From Actinomycetota bacterium (lineage in GTDB: Bacteria > Actinomycetota > AC-67): 49,697 nucleotides of DNA. The stretch covers positions 1 to 49,697 of the forward strand of contig JBAZZY010000019.1 of NCBI GenBank assembly GCA_041658565.1, read 5' to 3'. The notes below the pieces were generated by a model. It was given only the letters and a program-made list of their open reading frames with translations. It was not told the origin of the DNA and made no database searches. Positions 24,433 to 33,700 of this stretch are shown here, piece after piece. The translations under genes and the position numbers were made by a program. Each line of letters opens with the position of its first letter. Position 1 is the stretch's first letter.

Positions 24433-24503
24433 GACTCCCCCGATCGCAGACGAGCGTCGGGAGCAGGTTTCGGCGTGCGCGAAGCGGTTCCTGCTACAGG
24501 TTG

Positions 24504-24848
24504 CTAAAGGTACAGCCCGGTGCCGCCGTCCATACGATTGCTTGCCACGGCGTGCACATCGCGTTCGCGCAACAAGATGTAGTCCTCGCCGCGGATCTCT
24601 ACCTCGAGTCCGCCGTCGGGCAAGTGCAACACTTGATCGCCCGTCTCGATGGCACGCACGTTCGGGCCGACGGCAACAACCTGGGACCACACGCACCGCT
24701 TGTTGACGCTCTGCGCCGTCGCAGGGATGAGCAAGCCGCCTTTGGACTGGCGCTCGCCTTCCGCCTCCTTGCGCACCAAGACCCGGTCGCTCGTCATCCG
24801 AACGGATTGCCCGAAGTCGTCGCTCTGAACTGCTCTAATGTCGGCCAT
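24504..24848 (-). CDS. orphan GroES-like (Cpn10) protein
   Basis: A 114-residue protein with Cpn10 features: DRVLVRK in the first strand, the mobile loop region with GGLLIPATAQ, VVAVGP, GDQVL, and EIRGEDYILLRERDVHAV at the end of the fold. It carries about 17 extra residues at the N-terminus and 13 at the C-terminus, and the roof-loop region VNKRCVWSQ is unusual. No groEL is adjacent. GroES normally caps GroEL; an orphan could serve another chaperonin gene elsewhere or have diverged. It is divergent from the hydrolase gene with a 42-base gap. Confidence 0.88.
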   Translation of the reverse strand: MADIRAVQSDDFGQSVRMTSDRVLVRKEAEGERQSKGGLLIPATAQSVNKRCVWSQVVAVGPNVRAIETGDQVLHLPDGGLEVEIRGEDYILLRERDVHAVASNRMDGGTGLYL

Positions 24849-24890
24849 CTCACACCCAGGATACCGCTTGGTCGGTTAGCCTTGTCGGCC

Positions 24891-25676
24891 GTGACACTCA
24901 TCCAAGGTCCCGACTGCGCACTGTGGGTCGAAGTAATCGGCCGTGGAACCCCGGTGACTGTATTCGCCCACGGCGTGACGGGCTCAACCGCGGACCTGGC
25001 GCCGCTTGCCGCGCGCACGCCGGGAACGCGGGTGCTGTTCGATCTGCGCGGCCACGGCCGCAGCGAGTGCCCTGCCGAGGATGCCGGGTACGGGCACGAC
25101 GCGATGCGGCGCGACCTCGAAGCCGTCGCGTCCCTGTACGGGGCGACTCGCGCGTTCGGGATTTCGGTCGGCGCCGGAGCGATCCTTTCACTCGTCGCCG
25201 ACAACCCCGAGCGCTTCGAGCGCGCGGCGTTGTTCATGCCTGCACGAATCGATCGCAAGAGTCCCGCAGTTTCCTTCGGCCCCCTGGCCGACGATCTGGA
25301 GACCCTTCCCCTCGAAGAAGTCGCCAAGCGGGCACTCGCCTCGGCGGAACATTCGCCCTTGCTGACCAGGCGCCCGTACTGGCGAATGATCGTTCGCGAT
25401 CGGATCATGCGGATGAACTCGACGGGGGTCCCCCGAGCGATTCGGGCCTACGCCACAGGCGAACCCCCCCTCTACGACGCCGCGGCGCTCAAGGCCGTTC
25501 GCGCACCCTTTCTGGTCACGGGACACGAAGGCGATCCCATTCACGATGCCGAGATCGCTCGACGGCTGTGCCGCATCCTTCCCGACGCCCAGTTGGAAAT
25601 CTGGCCGGAGACGCTGGCCATGTACGACGATCTGGAAGGGTTCGCTTCGATGATCGGTGCGTTCCTCGGAGCTTAG
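24891..25676 (+). CDS. alpha/beta-fold hydrolase
   Basis: A 261-residue protein with a GTG start. Alpha/beta-hydrolase features are the oxyanion loop FAHGVTGS, LFDLRGHGRS, the nucleophile elbow GISVGAGA (Ser as nucleophile) and a late Asp in TGHEGDPIHD. The usual terminal His is not clear (the C-terminus reads PETLAMYDDLEGF), so the catalytic His needs confirmation. The reading frame extends upstream to 24501, but that portion overlaps the GroES-like gene. Confidence 0.85.
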   Translation: MTLIQGPDCALWVEVIGRGTPVTVFAHGVTGSTADLAPLAARTPGTRVLFDLRGHGRSECPAEDAGYGHDAMRRDLEAVASLYGATRAFGISVGAGAILSLVADNPERFERAALFMPARIDRKSPAVSFGPLADDLETLPLEEVAKRALASAEHSPLLTRRPYWRMIVRDRIMRMNSTGVPRAIRAYATGEPPLYDAAALKAVRAPFLVTGHEGDPIHDAEIARRLCRILPDAQLEIWPETLAMYDDLEGFASMIGAFLGA

Positions 25677-25701
25677 TGTGCCGTTTTTCCGCTTCGTACG
25701 A

Positions 25702-25722
25702 TTCGACGGTTTGCGCGTCGAA
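25702..25722 (+). other. hairpin between hydrolase and Ig-like gene
   Basis: A 7-bp stem TTCGACG/CGTCGAA with a seven-base loop, 23 bases before the Ig-like ATG and followed by the GGGAGGATT ribosome binding site. There is no T-run, so it is a leader hairpin or a weak terminator. Confidence 0.3.
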
Positions 25723-25745
25723 CCCTGGGAGGATTCTCCGGACGT

Positions 25746-27290
25746 ATGGGGAAATTGATAGGTAAAGAGCCGGTTCCATACGTCCGAAAGAAGGCGGAGA
25801 TCGGACCGCTGCTGTTGCGCGCCAGACGAATGGCGACACTCGCACTCCTCGCCGTAGCCGCAACGTCGATACCGACGCCGGCTTTGGCTTCACTTGGGGC
25901 GCCTTCTATCGACACGCCTGCGAACGGAACATGGGGCAACGCCGCGATCACCCGTGTTGCGGGATCGGTTCCCGGCGACGCAACGCTGGTTCGCGTGACC
26001 GAGGGGACTTCGGTGCTCGCCGACACCGGCATCGCGGGCGGTCGTTGGACGACTGACATTCCCTTTGCCGACGGGACGCACACGATCTCTGCGATCGCGC
26101 GCGACGCGTCCGGCGCCTGGAGCAGCCCCTCGTCGCAGGTCACCTTCTTCGTAGATACGGCAACACCCCTCGCACCCGTGATCACGCAACCGAGCGCGGG
26201 ATCGTCCGTGCCCTACTCCTCGGTAACCATCGAGGGAACATCCGAGCCGCGCGCGCGCATCCAGGTCTCGATCGACCCGAGCGCGGTCGTCGAGACCACG
26301 GCCCTCGCGAACGGAACGTGGAGCGTCACCCGCAGCCTTGCGGACGCGAACTACTCGGCGCGCGCGCGCGCCACCGACGCTGCGGGAAACCAAAGCAGCG
26401 CGTCCGGCGCCGTCGCGTTCGCGGTCGACACAACTCCTCCGACGGCCCCCACGGTGTCGACTCCCGCGCAAGGCAGTTCCACCGGCACAACCACCGTCGA
26501 AGTGACCGGGCGCGCGGAACCAGGTAGCGCCGTAACGATCTACGAGGCGAACGCCCTCCAGACGGTGACTGCGGGCGAGGGCGGAACCTGGAATGTCACG
26601 CTGAACTTCGCCGAAGGCATGCACCGGATCTTCGCGCGCGCGCGTGACGCTGCCGGCAACATCGGATCGCAGTCCTCGACAATCACGTTCACGGTCGACC
26701 TGACACCACCGGAGCCCCCACGAATCGAGTCCCCTCAAGAGGGTGAGATCGTCTCGCCATCGACAGCCGTCGTCCACGGAGTGGCCGAACCGGGAGCGAC
26801 GGTACTCGTGATCCGCAACAACATCGTCTCGGCAATCACAGCTGCCGGGGTCGACGGACGCTGGAGCGTGCGCATCGAAGCCGGCTCCGGCATTGCCTCC
26901 GTCATGGCGCGCGCGCGCGACGCGGCAGGCAACCTCGGCGCCGTATCGGAGCCGCGCGCGTTCGTCGTCGACGCCGATCCCCCCGTCGTGTCGATCTCGA
27001 CGTCGGATGAAACCTTCTTCACTCCGCTTCAGCCGGTCCGGATCACCGGAGGAGCGCAGGACAACTTCGGCGTTCAGTCCATCACGCTCGACTTCATCGA
27101 CATGGCGGGACGGGGGGTCGCATCCCGCACGGTTTCGTGTGCGGGATGCCCCTTCGCGAGCCTGGTTTCCTGGGAGACGCGTTTCGCCCCGACGGGTCGC
27201 TACATCGTCAAGGCTTGGGCTCTCGACCGCGTAGGCAATCGCTCTGCGCCGGCAACCATCACGATCACGAACCTGACGGTGAGCTTGTGA
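25746..27290 (+). CDS. secreted Ig-like repeat protein with cysteine-pair terminal domain (2)
   Basis: A 514-residue protein; the ATG follows GGGAGGATTCTCCGGACGT. A 28-residue N-terminal stretch precedes the signal-peptide core (MATLALLAVAATSIPTPALA). Four tandem bacterial Ig-like domains of about 90 residues follow, each with motifs such as APVITQPSAGS, EPGSAVTIYE, GTWNVTLNFAEGMH and ARARDAAGN, and each ending VDxxPP. The last domain (from about residue 415) has the family cysteine pair CAGCP and ends DRVGNRSAPATITI. Probably surface-exposed adhesive or matrix protein; no anchor motif is visible. The following gene overlaps by four bases. Confidence 0.88.
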   Translation: MGKLIGKEPVPYVRKKAEIGPLLLRARRMATLALLAVAATSIPTPALASLGAPSIDTPANGTWGNAAITRVAGSVPGDATLVRVTEGTSVLADTGIAGGRWTTDIPFADGTHTISAIARDASGAWSSPSSQVTFFVDTATPLAPVITQPSAGSSVPYSSVTIEGTSEPRARIQVSIDPSAVVETTALANGTWSVTRSLADANYSARARATDAAGNQSSASGAVAFAVDTTPPTAPTVSTPAQGSSTGTTTVEVTGRAEPGSAVTIYEANALQTVTAGEGGTWNVTLNFAEGMHRIFARARDAAGNIGSQSSTITFTVDLTPPEPPRIESPQEGEIVSPSTAVVHGVAEPGATVLVIRNNIVSAITAAGVDGRWSVRIEAGSGIASVMARARDAAGNLGAVSEPRAFVVDADPPVVSISTSDETFFTPLQPVRITGGAQDNFGVQSITLDFIDMAGRGVASRTVSCAGCPFASLVSWETRFAPTGRYIVKAWALDRVGNRSAPATITITNLTVSL

Positions 27291-29776
27291 GGCAAGGATC
27301 CGGGAACGAACCCGCGGGACGCAGAACCCGTGCGCGCGCCGGCGCGCGGAAACTCCTGCCGGTAAAAACGACAAACAGGAACTCACTCCTTCTCGCAAAC
27401 GCCTTGAGCGTCCACCGAAGAGGATTTCGCGCGCGCGCGGTGGTCGTCACTGTTCTGGCGTTGATGCTCCCCGGGGTTCCCGCGCACGCCGTCAACGAGC
27501 CGATGCTGGAGTCGTCGACTCCCAGACAAGATGCATCCGCGCGTTCGGAAGACGTGCCGGTGCTAAGCGCGACATTCGACCGCGACCTGACGATGCCCCC
27601 TTCCACGTTTGTGTTGCGCAATGCCTCCGGCAACCGCGTGAGCGGAAACACCTACCTGTCGGGTTCGGAGTCGGCGATCGGACGCACCGACTCGATTTCG
27701 TTCCGTCCGGCCAATCCACTCGACGAAGCGCTGAGCCCTTATCGCGCGGCGATTCACGCTTGTCCCTACGTCCCGGGGGACTGCACCAACGTGTCGATCC
27801 TGTTCGCGATCGACGACACGCCCCCTGCCGCACCGGTGGTGTCGCATCCGTCGGACGGCCAAACCATCAGTGACCAGATCGTTGTAGTTCAAGGCAGCGC
27901 GGAACCCGGCGCGCGCCTGACGGTCTTGGAAAACGACGAAGTACTCGCTCTCGGACGCGCCGACACGGCCGGCTCTTTCGTCGTAGAACTCCCCTATGGC
28001 AACGAGGACGGCGTCGAGCACGCCATCATCGTCCACGCCGTCGACAAAGCCGGAAACACGAGCCCCGAATCCGGGACGATCACGTTCCTGCACGACAGCA
28101 TGGTGCATCCCCCGCTGATCACCGCCCCCACGGATGGAGCGATTCTCAACACGTCGGCCGTCACGATGACGGGAACGGCGAAGCCCGGCAGCACCGTGAG
28201 CATCGCCGAAGGTTCCTCGATTCAACCCGCAGGAACGGCCGATAACCAAGGGCGCTGGTCGGCTACGCTGACCTTCGCCGAGGGCGCGCATGTCGTGACG
28301 GCATCCTCCTTCGACGGTCGCGAAACCGACGGTCCATCTCTGTCACGCACGTTCACGGTCGACCTCACCGCCCCGGGTGCGCCAATCGTCGCGACTCCCG
28401 TCGAAGGCGACTTCGTCTCGTCGCCGGCCGTGGAGGTTTCGGGAACCGCGGAACCGATGTCGACCATTCGCGTGCGCGACAACGGCTCGCTTCGAGCGAC
28501 GGTCGCGGCGAACCACTCCGGAGAGTGGAGCGCCTCGATCCAGTTCACAGACGGACCCCGATCGCTTTCGATCACCGCCACCGATGTCGCCGGGAACACC
28601 GGAGCGCCGGCCGCGCGATCGTTCACGGTCGACACTATCGCGCCGCCACCGCCGGTCATCTCCTCCCCGCAAGATGGGGACTTTCTTAACCAGCACACAG
28701 TGGCCTTCTCTGGAACCGCGGAAGACGGCGCGCGCGTCCGGCTGTTCGAAGGTCAAAACCTGGTCGGAACCACGCTTGCAGACGGCGCGGGATCCTGGTC
28801 GGCCACAGCGAGCTTCCCCGACGGCGCACACAGCATCATGGCCATCACCGTCGACACCGCCGGGAACGCAAGCGCTCCGTCGATGCGGACGTCCTTCACC
28901 GTCGACACCATCGCACCCGCGCCCGCACTGATCACCTCGCCATCGGCGGGAAACACGCTAAACGCTGCCTCGATCCTGGTTGCCGGAAACGCCGAGTCGG
29001 GATCAACGGTCGTCATCCGCGAACAGACCGCGATAATCGGGCAGACCTACGCCAACGGCGCCGGGGACTGGGCGCTCGCCATTTCCTTTACAGACGGAGG
29101 GCACACGATCGTCGCGATCGCAATCGACGCCGCCGGAAACGCGGCCGTCCCCTCGACTCCGCGCTCTTTCACGATCAATCGACCGGCCGACTACACGGCA
29201 CCGGATCCGCCCGCGATCACGGCCCCATCGATCGGGTCGACGCAACCGGGATTCGTCACCTTCCGCGGCACCGCTGAACCCGGCGTGGTCGTTCGCGTCT
29301 ACCAAGGGTCCGCCCTCGTCGGCACAGCGGCCGCCGGCGGCTCGTCGGGCGAATGGACCTTCGGTCAGACGCTGTCCGAGGGTGCGCACTCGGTCCGTGC
29401 GGTTGCGTTCGACGCAGCAGGAAACGCCAGCGGCACGACCCCCTGGCGCAACTTCTTCGTCGATGCGACTCGCCCCATCGTCGCCGTCGACGGGAGCGGC
29501 ACCGTCCTCGTGACACCCCTGGACGATCCAGCGGTGACTGGGACTGCGACCGACAACCACGGCATCAGCCGTATCGAACTGGAGATCGACAACGCGATCA
29601 CCGGTGTGCGCGCGCGCACCGTCACGGCCTCTTCGTGTCCCGAATGCCCGGGGACGCCGGTCACGTGGCGCGCGCTGCTTTCGCTACCACCCGGCGTCTA
29701 CACCGTACGAGCCTACGCGGTGGACCTCGCGGGAAACCGGTCGAGACCGGCATCCACCACTCTGATCGCCATCTGA
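27287..29776 (+). CDS. large secreted Ig-like repeat protein with cysteine-pair terminal domain (3)
   Basis: An 829-residue protein if it starts at the GTG that overlaps the preceding stop (GTGA). About 50 residues precede the hydrophobic signal core (VVVTVLALMLPGVPAHA), so a later non-ATG start is possible. Residues about 65-175 look Big_5-like (LSATFDRDLTMPPSTFVLRN). Six Ig-like repeats follow with sequences such as PVVSHPSDGQTI, PVISSPQDGDFL and AVDAAGN-type ends. The last domain has CPECP and AVDLAGNRSRPASTT. Co-transcribed with the preceding Ig-like gene. Confidence 0.86.
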   Translation: MRQGSGNEPAGRRTRARAGARKLLPVKTTNRNSLLLANALSVHRRGFRARAVVVTVLALMLPGVPAHAVNEPMLESSTPRQDASARSEDVPVLSATFDRDLTMPPSTFVLRNASGNRVSGNTYLSGSESAIGRTDSISFRPANPLDEALSPYRAAIHACPYVPGDCTNVSILFAIDDTPPAAPVVSHPSDGQTISDQIVVVQGSAEPGARLTVLENDEVLALGRADTAGSFVVELPYGNEDGVEHAIIVHAVDKAGNTSPESGTITFLHDSMVHPPLITAPTDGAILNTSAVTMTGTAKPGSTVSIAEGSSIQPAGTADNQGRWSATLTFAEGAHVVTASSFDGRETDGPSLSRTFTVDLTAPGAPIVATPVEGDFVSSPAVEVSGTAEPMSTIRVRDNGSLRATVAANHSGEWSASIQFTDGPRSLSITATDVAGNTGAPAARSFTVDTIAPPPPVISSPQDGDFLNQHTVAFSGTAEDGARVRLFEGQNLVGTTLADGAGSWSATASFPDGAHSIMAITVDTAGNASAPSMRTSFTVDTIAPAPALITSPSAGNTLNAASILVAGNAESGSTVVIREQTAIIGQTYANGAGDWALAISFTDGGHTIVAIAIDAAGNAAVPSTPRSFTINRPADYTAPDPPAITAPSIGSTQPGFVTFRGTAEPGVVVRVYQGSALVGTAAAGGSSGEWTFGQTLSEGAHSVRAVAFDAAGNASGTTPWRNFFVDATRPIVAVDGSGTVLVTPLDDPAVTGTATDNHGISRIELEIDNAITGVRARTVTASSCPECPGTPVTWRALLSLPPGVYTVRAYAVDLAGNRSRPASTTLIAI

Positions 29777-30043
29777 ATCGGCAGGAGTTCCTCCCCGATA
29801 CATCCGTGAGCTTCGTCAAGGCCCCGTGGCCGATCTCACCTCGGACATTGCGGCAAAACGGGGCGCCACATCGTCCCCTTCGATGACTGATGTCACGACA
29901 CGGCAGGAGTTCGCACCAAAAGCGGCGAAAAGCCTTTAGGTCGGAACATTCTCTCCGGCGAATTCGGGCGTGGAGATCGCTCGCCGGCGCGAGCCAGCCA
30001 GGAGGTCGACGCGATCGGCACGAGAACAACCGGAACGCGCACA
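29777..30043. other. intergenic region between Ig-like genes
   Basis: No gene is seen in these 267 bases. A good AGGAGG lies at 30000-30005, but no start codon is correctly spaced from it. The region is likely to contain the promoter and leader of the 30044 gene. Confidence 0.4.
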
Positions 30044-31099
30044 ATGCGCGGCGTCATGATCATGTCGGCGGGCGCCTTGTTCCTCGCTTCGCTGGGACCC
30101 CTCGCCGCCCATGGAGCCACCGCGGCACCCGTCATAGACGCCCCGGCTGAAAACGCGCTCGTTCGTGGCGTCTTTGCAGTTTCGGGCACCGCCACGCCGG
30201 CGTCATACGTTGAGGTGTATGAGGGTGCCGTTCGCATCGGACGGACCCAAGCGAACGCGCGCGGAGCCTGGCGCACCGACGTCGGACTCAACAGCGGAGA
30301 GCGCCTGATCACCGCGCGCGCGCTGGACGGGACCGAGGTCCCAAGTCCGTCGACGACACCGCGCACCATCTTCGTGGACGCTCAGCGGCCGTCGGTAGAA
30401 ATCACAACGCCCGACGAATCGACGTTCTCAACTGCTACGAATGCCGCCACCATCACCGGAACGGCCACCGACCAAGGTCCGACCGAGTCGGCAGGAGTCA
30501 AGGCCGTCGAGCTTAAGTACTTCGAATCAACCAGCAGGCTATTGGTTCGTACGGAAATGGCGACCTGCAGCCCTGCCTGCCCCGTCCCTTCGGTGAAGTG
30601 GATAACAAACGTCGGCCTGTTCGCCGGCGCGTATCGCGTTGAAGTCCGTGCGATCGACAGCGCGGGAAACCGGTCTAAGCCGGCGACCATCTCGTTCACA
30701 CAAGCCGGGGCGACGCAGGTCGAGGCATCGTGCACCGGAACTGCGACCCTGGCAGACGGTGGATCGTGCTCAGAGGTGTTCCTGGTCAACGGCTCCCGCT
30801 ACGTCTCGACGATCGGCACGAGCGCCGATCTTGTCGATTTCGATGCGCGCGGCACACTGACCCTCAATTGGTTCGACGCCTCGGGGAATCTCGTCGTCGC
30901 ATTCGGTTGCACCGGCACCGGACTGCCCGTCGAGGGCGCCACGCGAGTCGGACTATGCACCCAGCACGGGCCGGCGCGAAGCGAATACACGCCCGGATTG
31001 CAGACGCTGGTCGTTACCGCGTCCCTCACCGACTGTCCGGCGGAGTCCTGCGCGTTCCACGGACGCCTCCGGCTCGCCGCCGATACGGACTTGATCTAG
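30044..31099 (+). CDS. secreted Ig-like protein with cysteine-pair domain and extra C-terminal domain (4)
   Basis: A 351-residue protein with a signal peptide (ALFLASLGPLAAHGATA). One Ig-like domain (residues about 28-115) is followed by the shared cysteine-pair domain (residues about 118-230; CSPACP and AIDSAGNRSKPATISF). Unlike its paralogues it then has about 115 further residues, beta-rich with six Cys (ASCTGT, GGSCSEV, FGCTG, GLCTQH, TDCPAESC). The start is chosen at the first ATG; ATGs at residues 5 and 7 are alternatives. Confidence 0.85.
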   Translation: MRGVMIMSAGALFLASLGPLAAHGATAAPVIDAPAENALVRGVFAVSGTATPASYVEVYEGAVRIGRTQANARGAWRTDVGLNSGERLITARALDGTEVPSPSTTPRTIFVDAQRPSVEITTPDESTFSTATNAATITGTATDQGPTESAGVKAVELKYFESTSRLLVRTEMATCSPACPVPSVKWITNVGLFAGAYRVEVRAIDSAGNRSKPATISFTQAGATQVEASCTGTATLADGGSCSEVFLVNGSRYVSTIGTSADLVDFDARGTLTLNWFDASGNLVVAFGCTGTGLPVEGATRVGLCTQHGPARSEYTPGLQTLVVTASLTDCPAESCAFHGRLRLAADTDLI

Positions 31100-31341
31100 A
31101 GACTCGCGTCGCCGGCTGCCGGACACCAGGACCCGCCGCAATCCCAAATCAAGCCAAAACGGAACAACCTGGGTAGGTAGTGCCTCGTGGGCAGGAAATG
31201 GCTACCCGAACAGGGAATCTCCCTCGTTGGCGGGTATTCCGCCTATTGGTTTATAGACGTTGCAAGCAGGCGTGCTTCGTGCGGATACGGGCTCGCAACC
31301 CGGAAACCGGATTCGCAGCGACGCCAGTGGAGGAGAACACG
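31100..31341 (+). promoter_or_regulatory. structured leader and candidate promoter before Ig-like gene 5
   Basis: This 242-base region holds several short inverted repeats: GGGTAG...CTACCC enclosing TGCC/GGCA (about 31170-31208), GGCGG/CCGCC (31229-31243), AAGCA/TGCTT (31264-31277) and CGGG/CCCG (31288-31302). A possible promoter is TTGGCG (31227-31232) with TATAGA (31252-31257), spacing 19. The AT-rich TTTATAG is rare in this genome. No known riboswitch consensus was recognised. A strong GGAGGAG site precedes the ATG. Confidence 0.3.
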
Positions 31342-33591
31342 ATGCTCAAGCGAGTGAAGCTAGGCGCACGTTCGCTGACGCTTGTCGTCTGCCTCACGAC
31401 GGCAGTCGGTGCCGTTGGGGTGATGCCTGCGTACGCCGCAGAAGCCGCTCCGACGGTACACCTCGAGGACGGCAACGGCGACAACTGGTTGAACGCCGCC
31501 GAGATCAGCGCAGGGCTCTATGTGAACGGTACCTACAGCACGACGGCCGGCATCACGCACGTCGTCGCCGACGTTGCGGTGGCGACCGCCCCGACCTGCG
31601 CGAACTCAACCCAACTCCTTCCATATAAGATCGTCGCAGCCGGCGGCACCGGGACCTTCCACATCGGTCCCTTTGACGCGACCGGTCTCGAAGAAGGCGC
31701 CTACCTGTGCGGGCGCGCGCGCGTCTCGGATCACGGAGGAGCGCCCTGGAACGGCGATCTTGGGATTTCGGACAACGTCGCACAAAAGGACACCGTCATC
31801 TTTACTCCGTCGGTCGTCATCGACACGGACCCGATCACGGGGTCCAACGTCACCGCCGTGTCTATCAGCGTCACCGGCGGCAACGGCGACACAGCGGCCC
31901 TGTCGCTGACCGACTCGGGCACCGGTTCGATCGTCAGCACCGTTGCGTTGACCGGAAGCGCCGTCACCGTGAGCAAGAACGCCTCTTCGCTCGCCGACGG
32001 AACCATCACCGCGACGGTCCGCTCCACCGACCCCGCAGGCAACACCAGCAGCACCGCGAGCGACGCAGCATCCAAGGACACCGTCAGTCCCGATGGAACC
32101 GTTTACTTCGGGGACTCGGATCAGTTCGTCGGTCCTGCCGAGATCCAGGCGCAGAGCGTCCCGGTCGGCTGGAAGGAGAACGCCGGGGCGAGCGCGGCGT
32201 CGGCCGAGGTGTGGTTCGAGGACGCCGCAGGCAACATGCCGACGGCCAACTGCGGACGCTGGTCGGTGACGCCCACCAACGTCTCCACGATCAACACCAC
32301 CTGTATGAACGCGCTCCCCGAAGGGATCTTCTACTTCAAGGGGCAGTGGAAAGACGCCGTGGGTAACCTCGGCGCCATCGCAAAGGCATCCCACATCAAG
32401 GACACGACTGCACCGAGCGCGCCGACCGTTGGTGCCCCCGTCATCGGACCCGGCAACACGGCTGCGGTCCCAGTTTCGGGCGTGGCCGAGGCCGGTAGTT
32501 CCGTCACAGTCACCGCATCGCAGGGACCCACCACGGCCACCGGATCAGGGACCGCAGGCCCCAGCGGCGCATACGCAGTCACGGTGAACGCCTCGGCGTT
32601 CACCGACGGAGGCGTCGTGCTGTCGGCCGTGGCAACCGACCCCGCAGGCAACACGAGCCCGGCGGGAACCGGGACAACAACCAAGGACACCGTGGCTCCG
32701 GTTGCACCGACCAGCGTCGCGTTCGTCGGCACGGTCGCCCAGGGCAACGCCGGCGCAGCCGAGATCAACGTCGAAGGCGAAGCAGGCACGCGGGCGAACG
32801 TGTCGGTCGATGACACCAACCCGGCAACCTTGCCGGTGACCGGTTCGGGAACACTGACCGGCGGCAAGGCCACCATCAAGTTGAATCTCTCCGGCCTGAC
32901 CGACGGAACGCTGACCGCAAGGGCGACGTTGACCGACGCCGGGGGCAACACCGGCCCGGCGAGGTCGGGGACGGCACTCAAGGACACCGTCGGCCCCGCG
33001 GCTCCCTCGATCTCTTCTCCGGACGGCGGGAGCCTGCAGCGGGGGTCGTTCACGGTCTCAGGCCTGGCCGAGGCGAACGCGCGCGTGGAACTGGTCAAAG
33101 CCGGAGGAACCGAGGTCGTAGGTAGCGGTTCGTCGAGCCCAACCGGCAATTGGACGATCGGAGTGAAGCTCGCTTCGGGCACGCACGCGCTGCGGGCACG
33201 AGCGCGCGACGACGACTACAACGCCGGTGCGCTTTCGGCCGAACGCATCTTCGATGTCGACGCCGACCTGCCGACGGTCACGATCGACACGCCGAACTAC
33301 AGCCTGTTCACTCCGGGTGTGCCGGCAGTCCTCACTGGGGCCGCCGCGGATAAGCCGGCGACGGTGATCGGAAGCGTGTTCGCAGTTGAGATCACGGCCT
33401 TCGATGTCCGCGGCGAGGCCGTCCTTCAACGGAACGCAGTCTGCGAGGACTGCCCGGTCAAGACCAGTGTCGAGTGGAGCTTCGACGCGGCAGCTCTGCC
33501 GTCCGGCTTCTACACCGTGGAAGCGGTGGCCATCGACGGCGCCGGGAACCGCTCGGCGCAGCCGGCCAGGACCAGCTTCTTCAAGATCTGA
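31342..33591 (+). CDS. large secreted Ig-like repeat protein with cysteine-pair terminal domain (5)
   Basis: A 749-residue protein with signal peptide (to about residue 33, MPAYAAEA) and a strong RBS. An N-terminal domain (residues about 35-155, with LEDGNGDNWLNAAEI) is followed by about five beta-sandwich repeats whose boundaries are marked by KDT (AQKDTVIF, ASKDTVSPDG, IKDTTAPSAP, TKDTVAPVAP, LKDTVGPAAP). The last two domains are one Ig-like repeat (SISSPDGGSLQRGSFTVSG) and the shared cysteine-pair domain (CEDCP, IDGAGNRSAQPARTS). Repeat codons are less GC-extreme than in its neighbours. A strong terminator follows. Confidence 0.88.
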   Translation: MLKRVKLGARSLTLVVCLTTAVGAVGVMPAYAAEAAPTVHLEDGNGDNWLNAAEISAGLYVNGTYSTTAGITHVVADVAVATAPTCANSTQLLPYKIVAAGGTGTFHIGPFDATGLEEGAYLCGRARVSDHGGAPWNGDLGISDNVAQKDTVIFTPSVVIDTDPITGSNVTAVSISVTGGNGDTAALSLTDSGTGSIVSTVALTGSAVTVSKNASSLADGTITATVRSTDPAGNTSSTASDAASKDTVSPDGTVYFGDSDQFVGPAEIQAQSVPVGWKENAGASAASAEVWFEDAAGNMPTANCGRWSVTPTNVSTINTTCMNALPEGIFYFKGQWKDAVGNLGAIAKASHIKDTTAPSAPTVGAPVIGPGNTAAVPVSGVAEAGSSVTVTASQGPTTATGSGTAGPSGAYAVTVNASAFTDGGVVLSAVATDPAGNTSPAGTGTTTKDTVAPVAPTSVAFVGTVAQGNAGAAEINVEGEAGTRANVSVDDTNPATLPVTGSGTLTGGKATIKLNLSGLTDGTLTARATLTDAGGNTGPARSGTALKDTVGPAAPSISSPDGGSLQRGSFTVSGLAEANARVELVKAGGTEVVGSGSSSPTGNWTIGVKLASGTHALRARARDDDYNAGALSAERIFDVDADLPTVTIDTPNYSLFTPGVPAVLTGAAADKPATVIGSVFAVEITAFDVRGEAVLQRNAVCEDCPVKTSVEWSFDAAALPSGFYTVEAVAIDGAGNRSAQPARTSFFKI

Positions 33592-33605
33592 TCCTATCGA
33601 TCTCG

Positions 33606-33640
33606 AGTGAGGGGGCCACGCGGCCCCCTCACTTCGTTTC
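33606..33640 (+). terminator. Rho-independent terminator
   Basis: A perfect 12-bp stem, AGTGAGGGGGCC (33606-33617) with GGCCCCCTCACT (33622-33633), loop ACGC, followed by a T-rich tail. It lies between convergent genes and probably serves the Ig-like gene. Confidence 0.85.
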
Positions 33641-33700
33641 CGGAGCCGCCCGCCGAATTGGATGCCGACGGCATCCAATCGAAGCGAGGGGCCGTAGACG

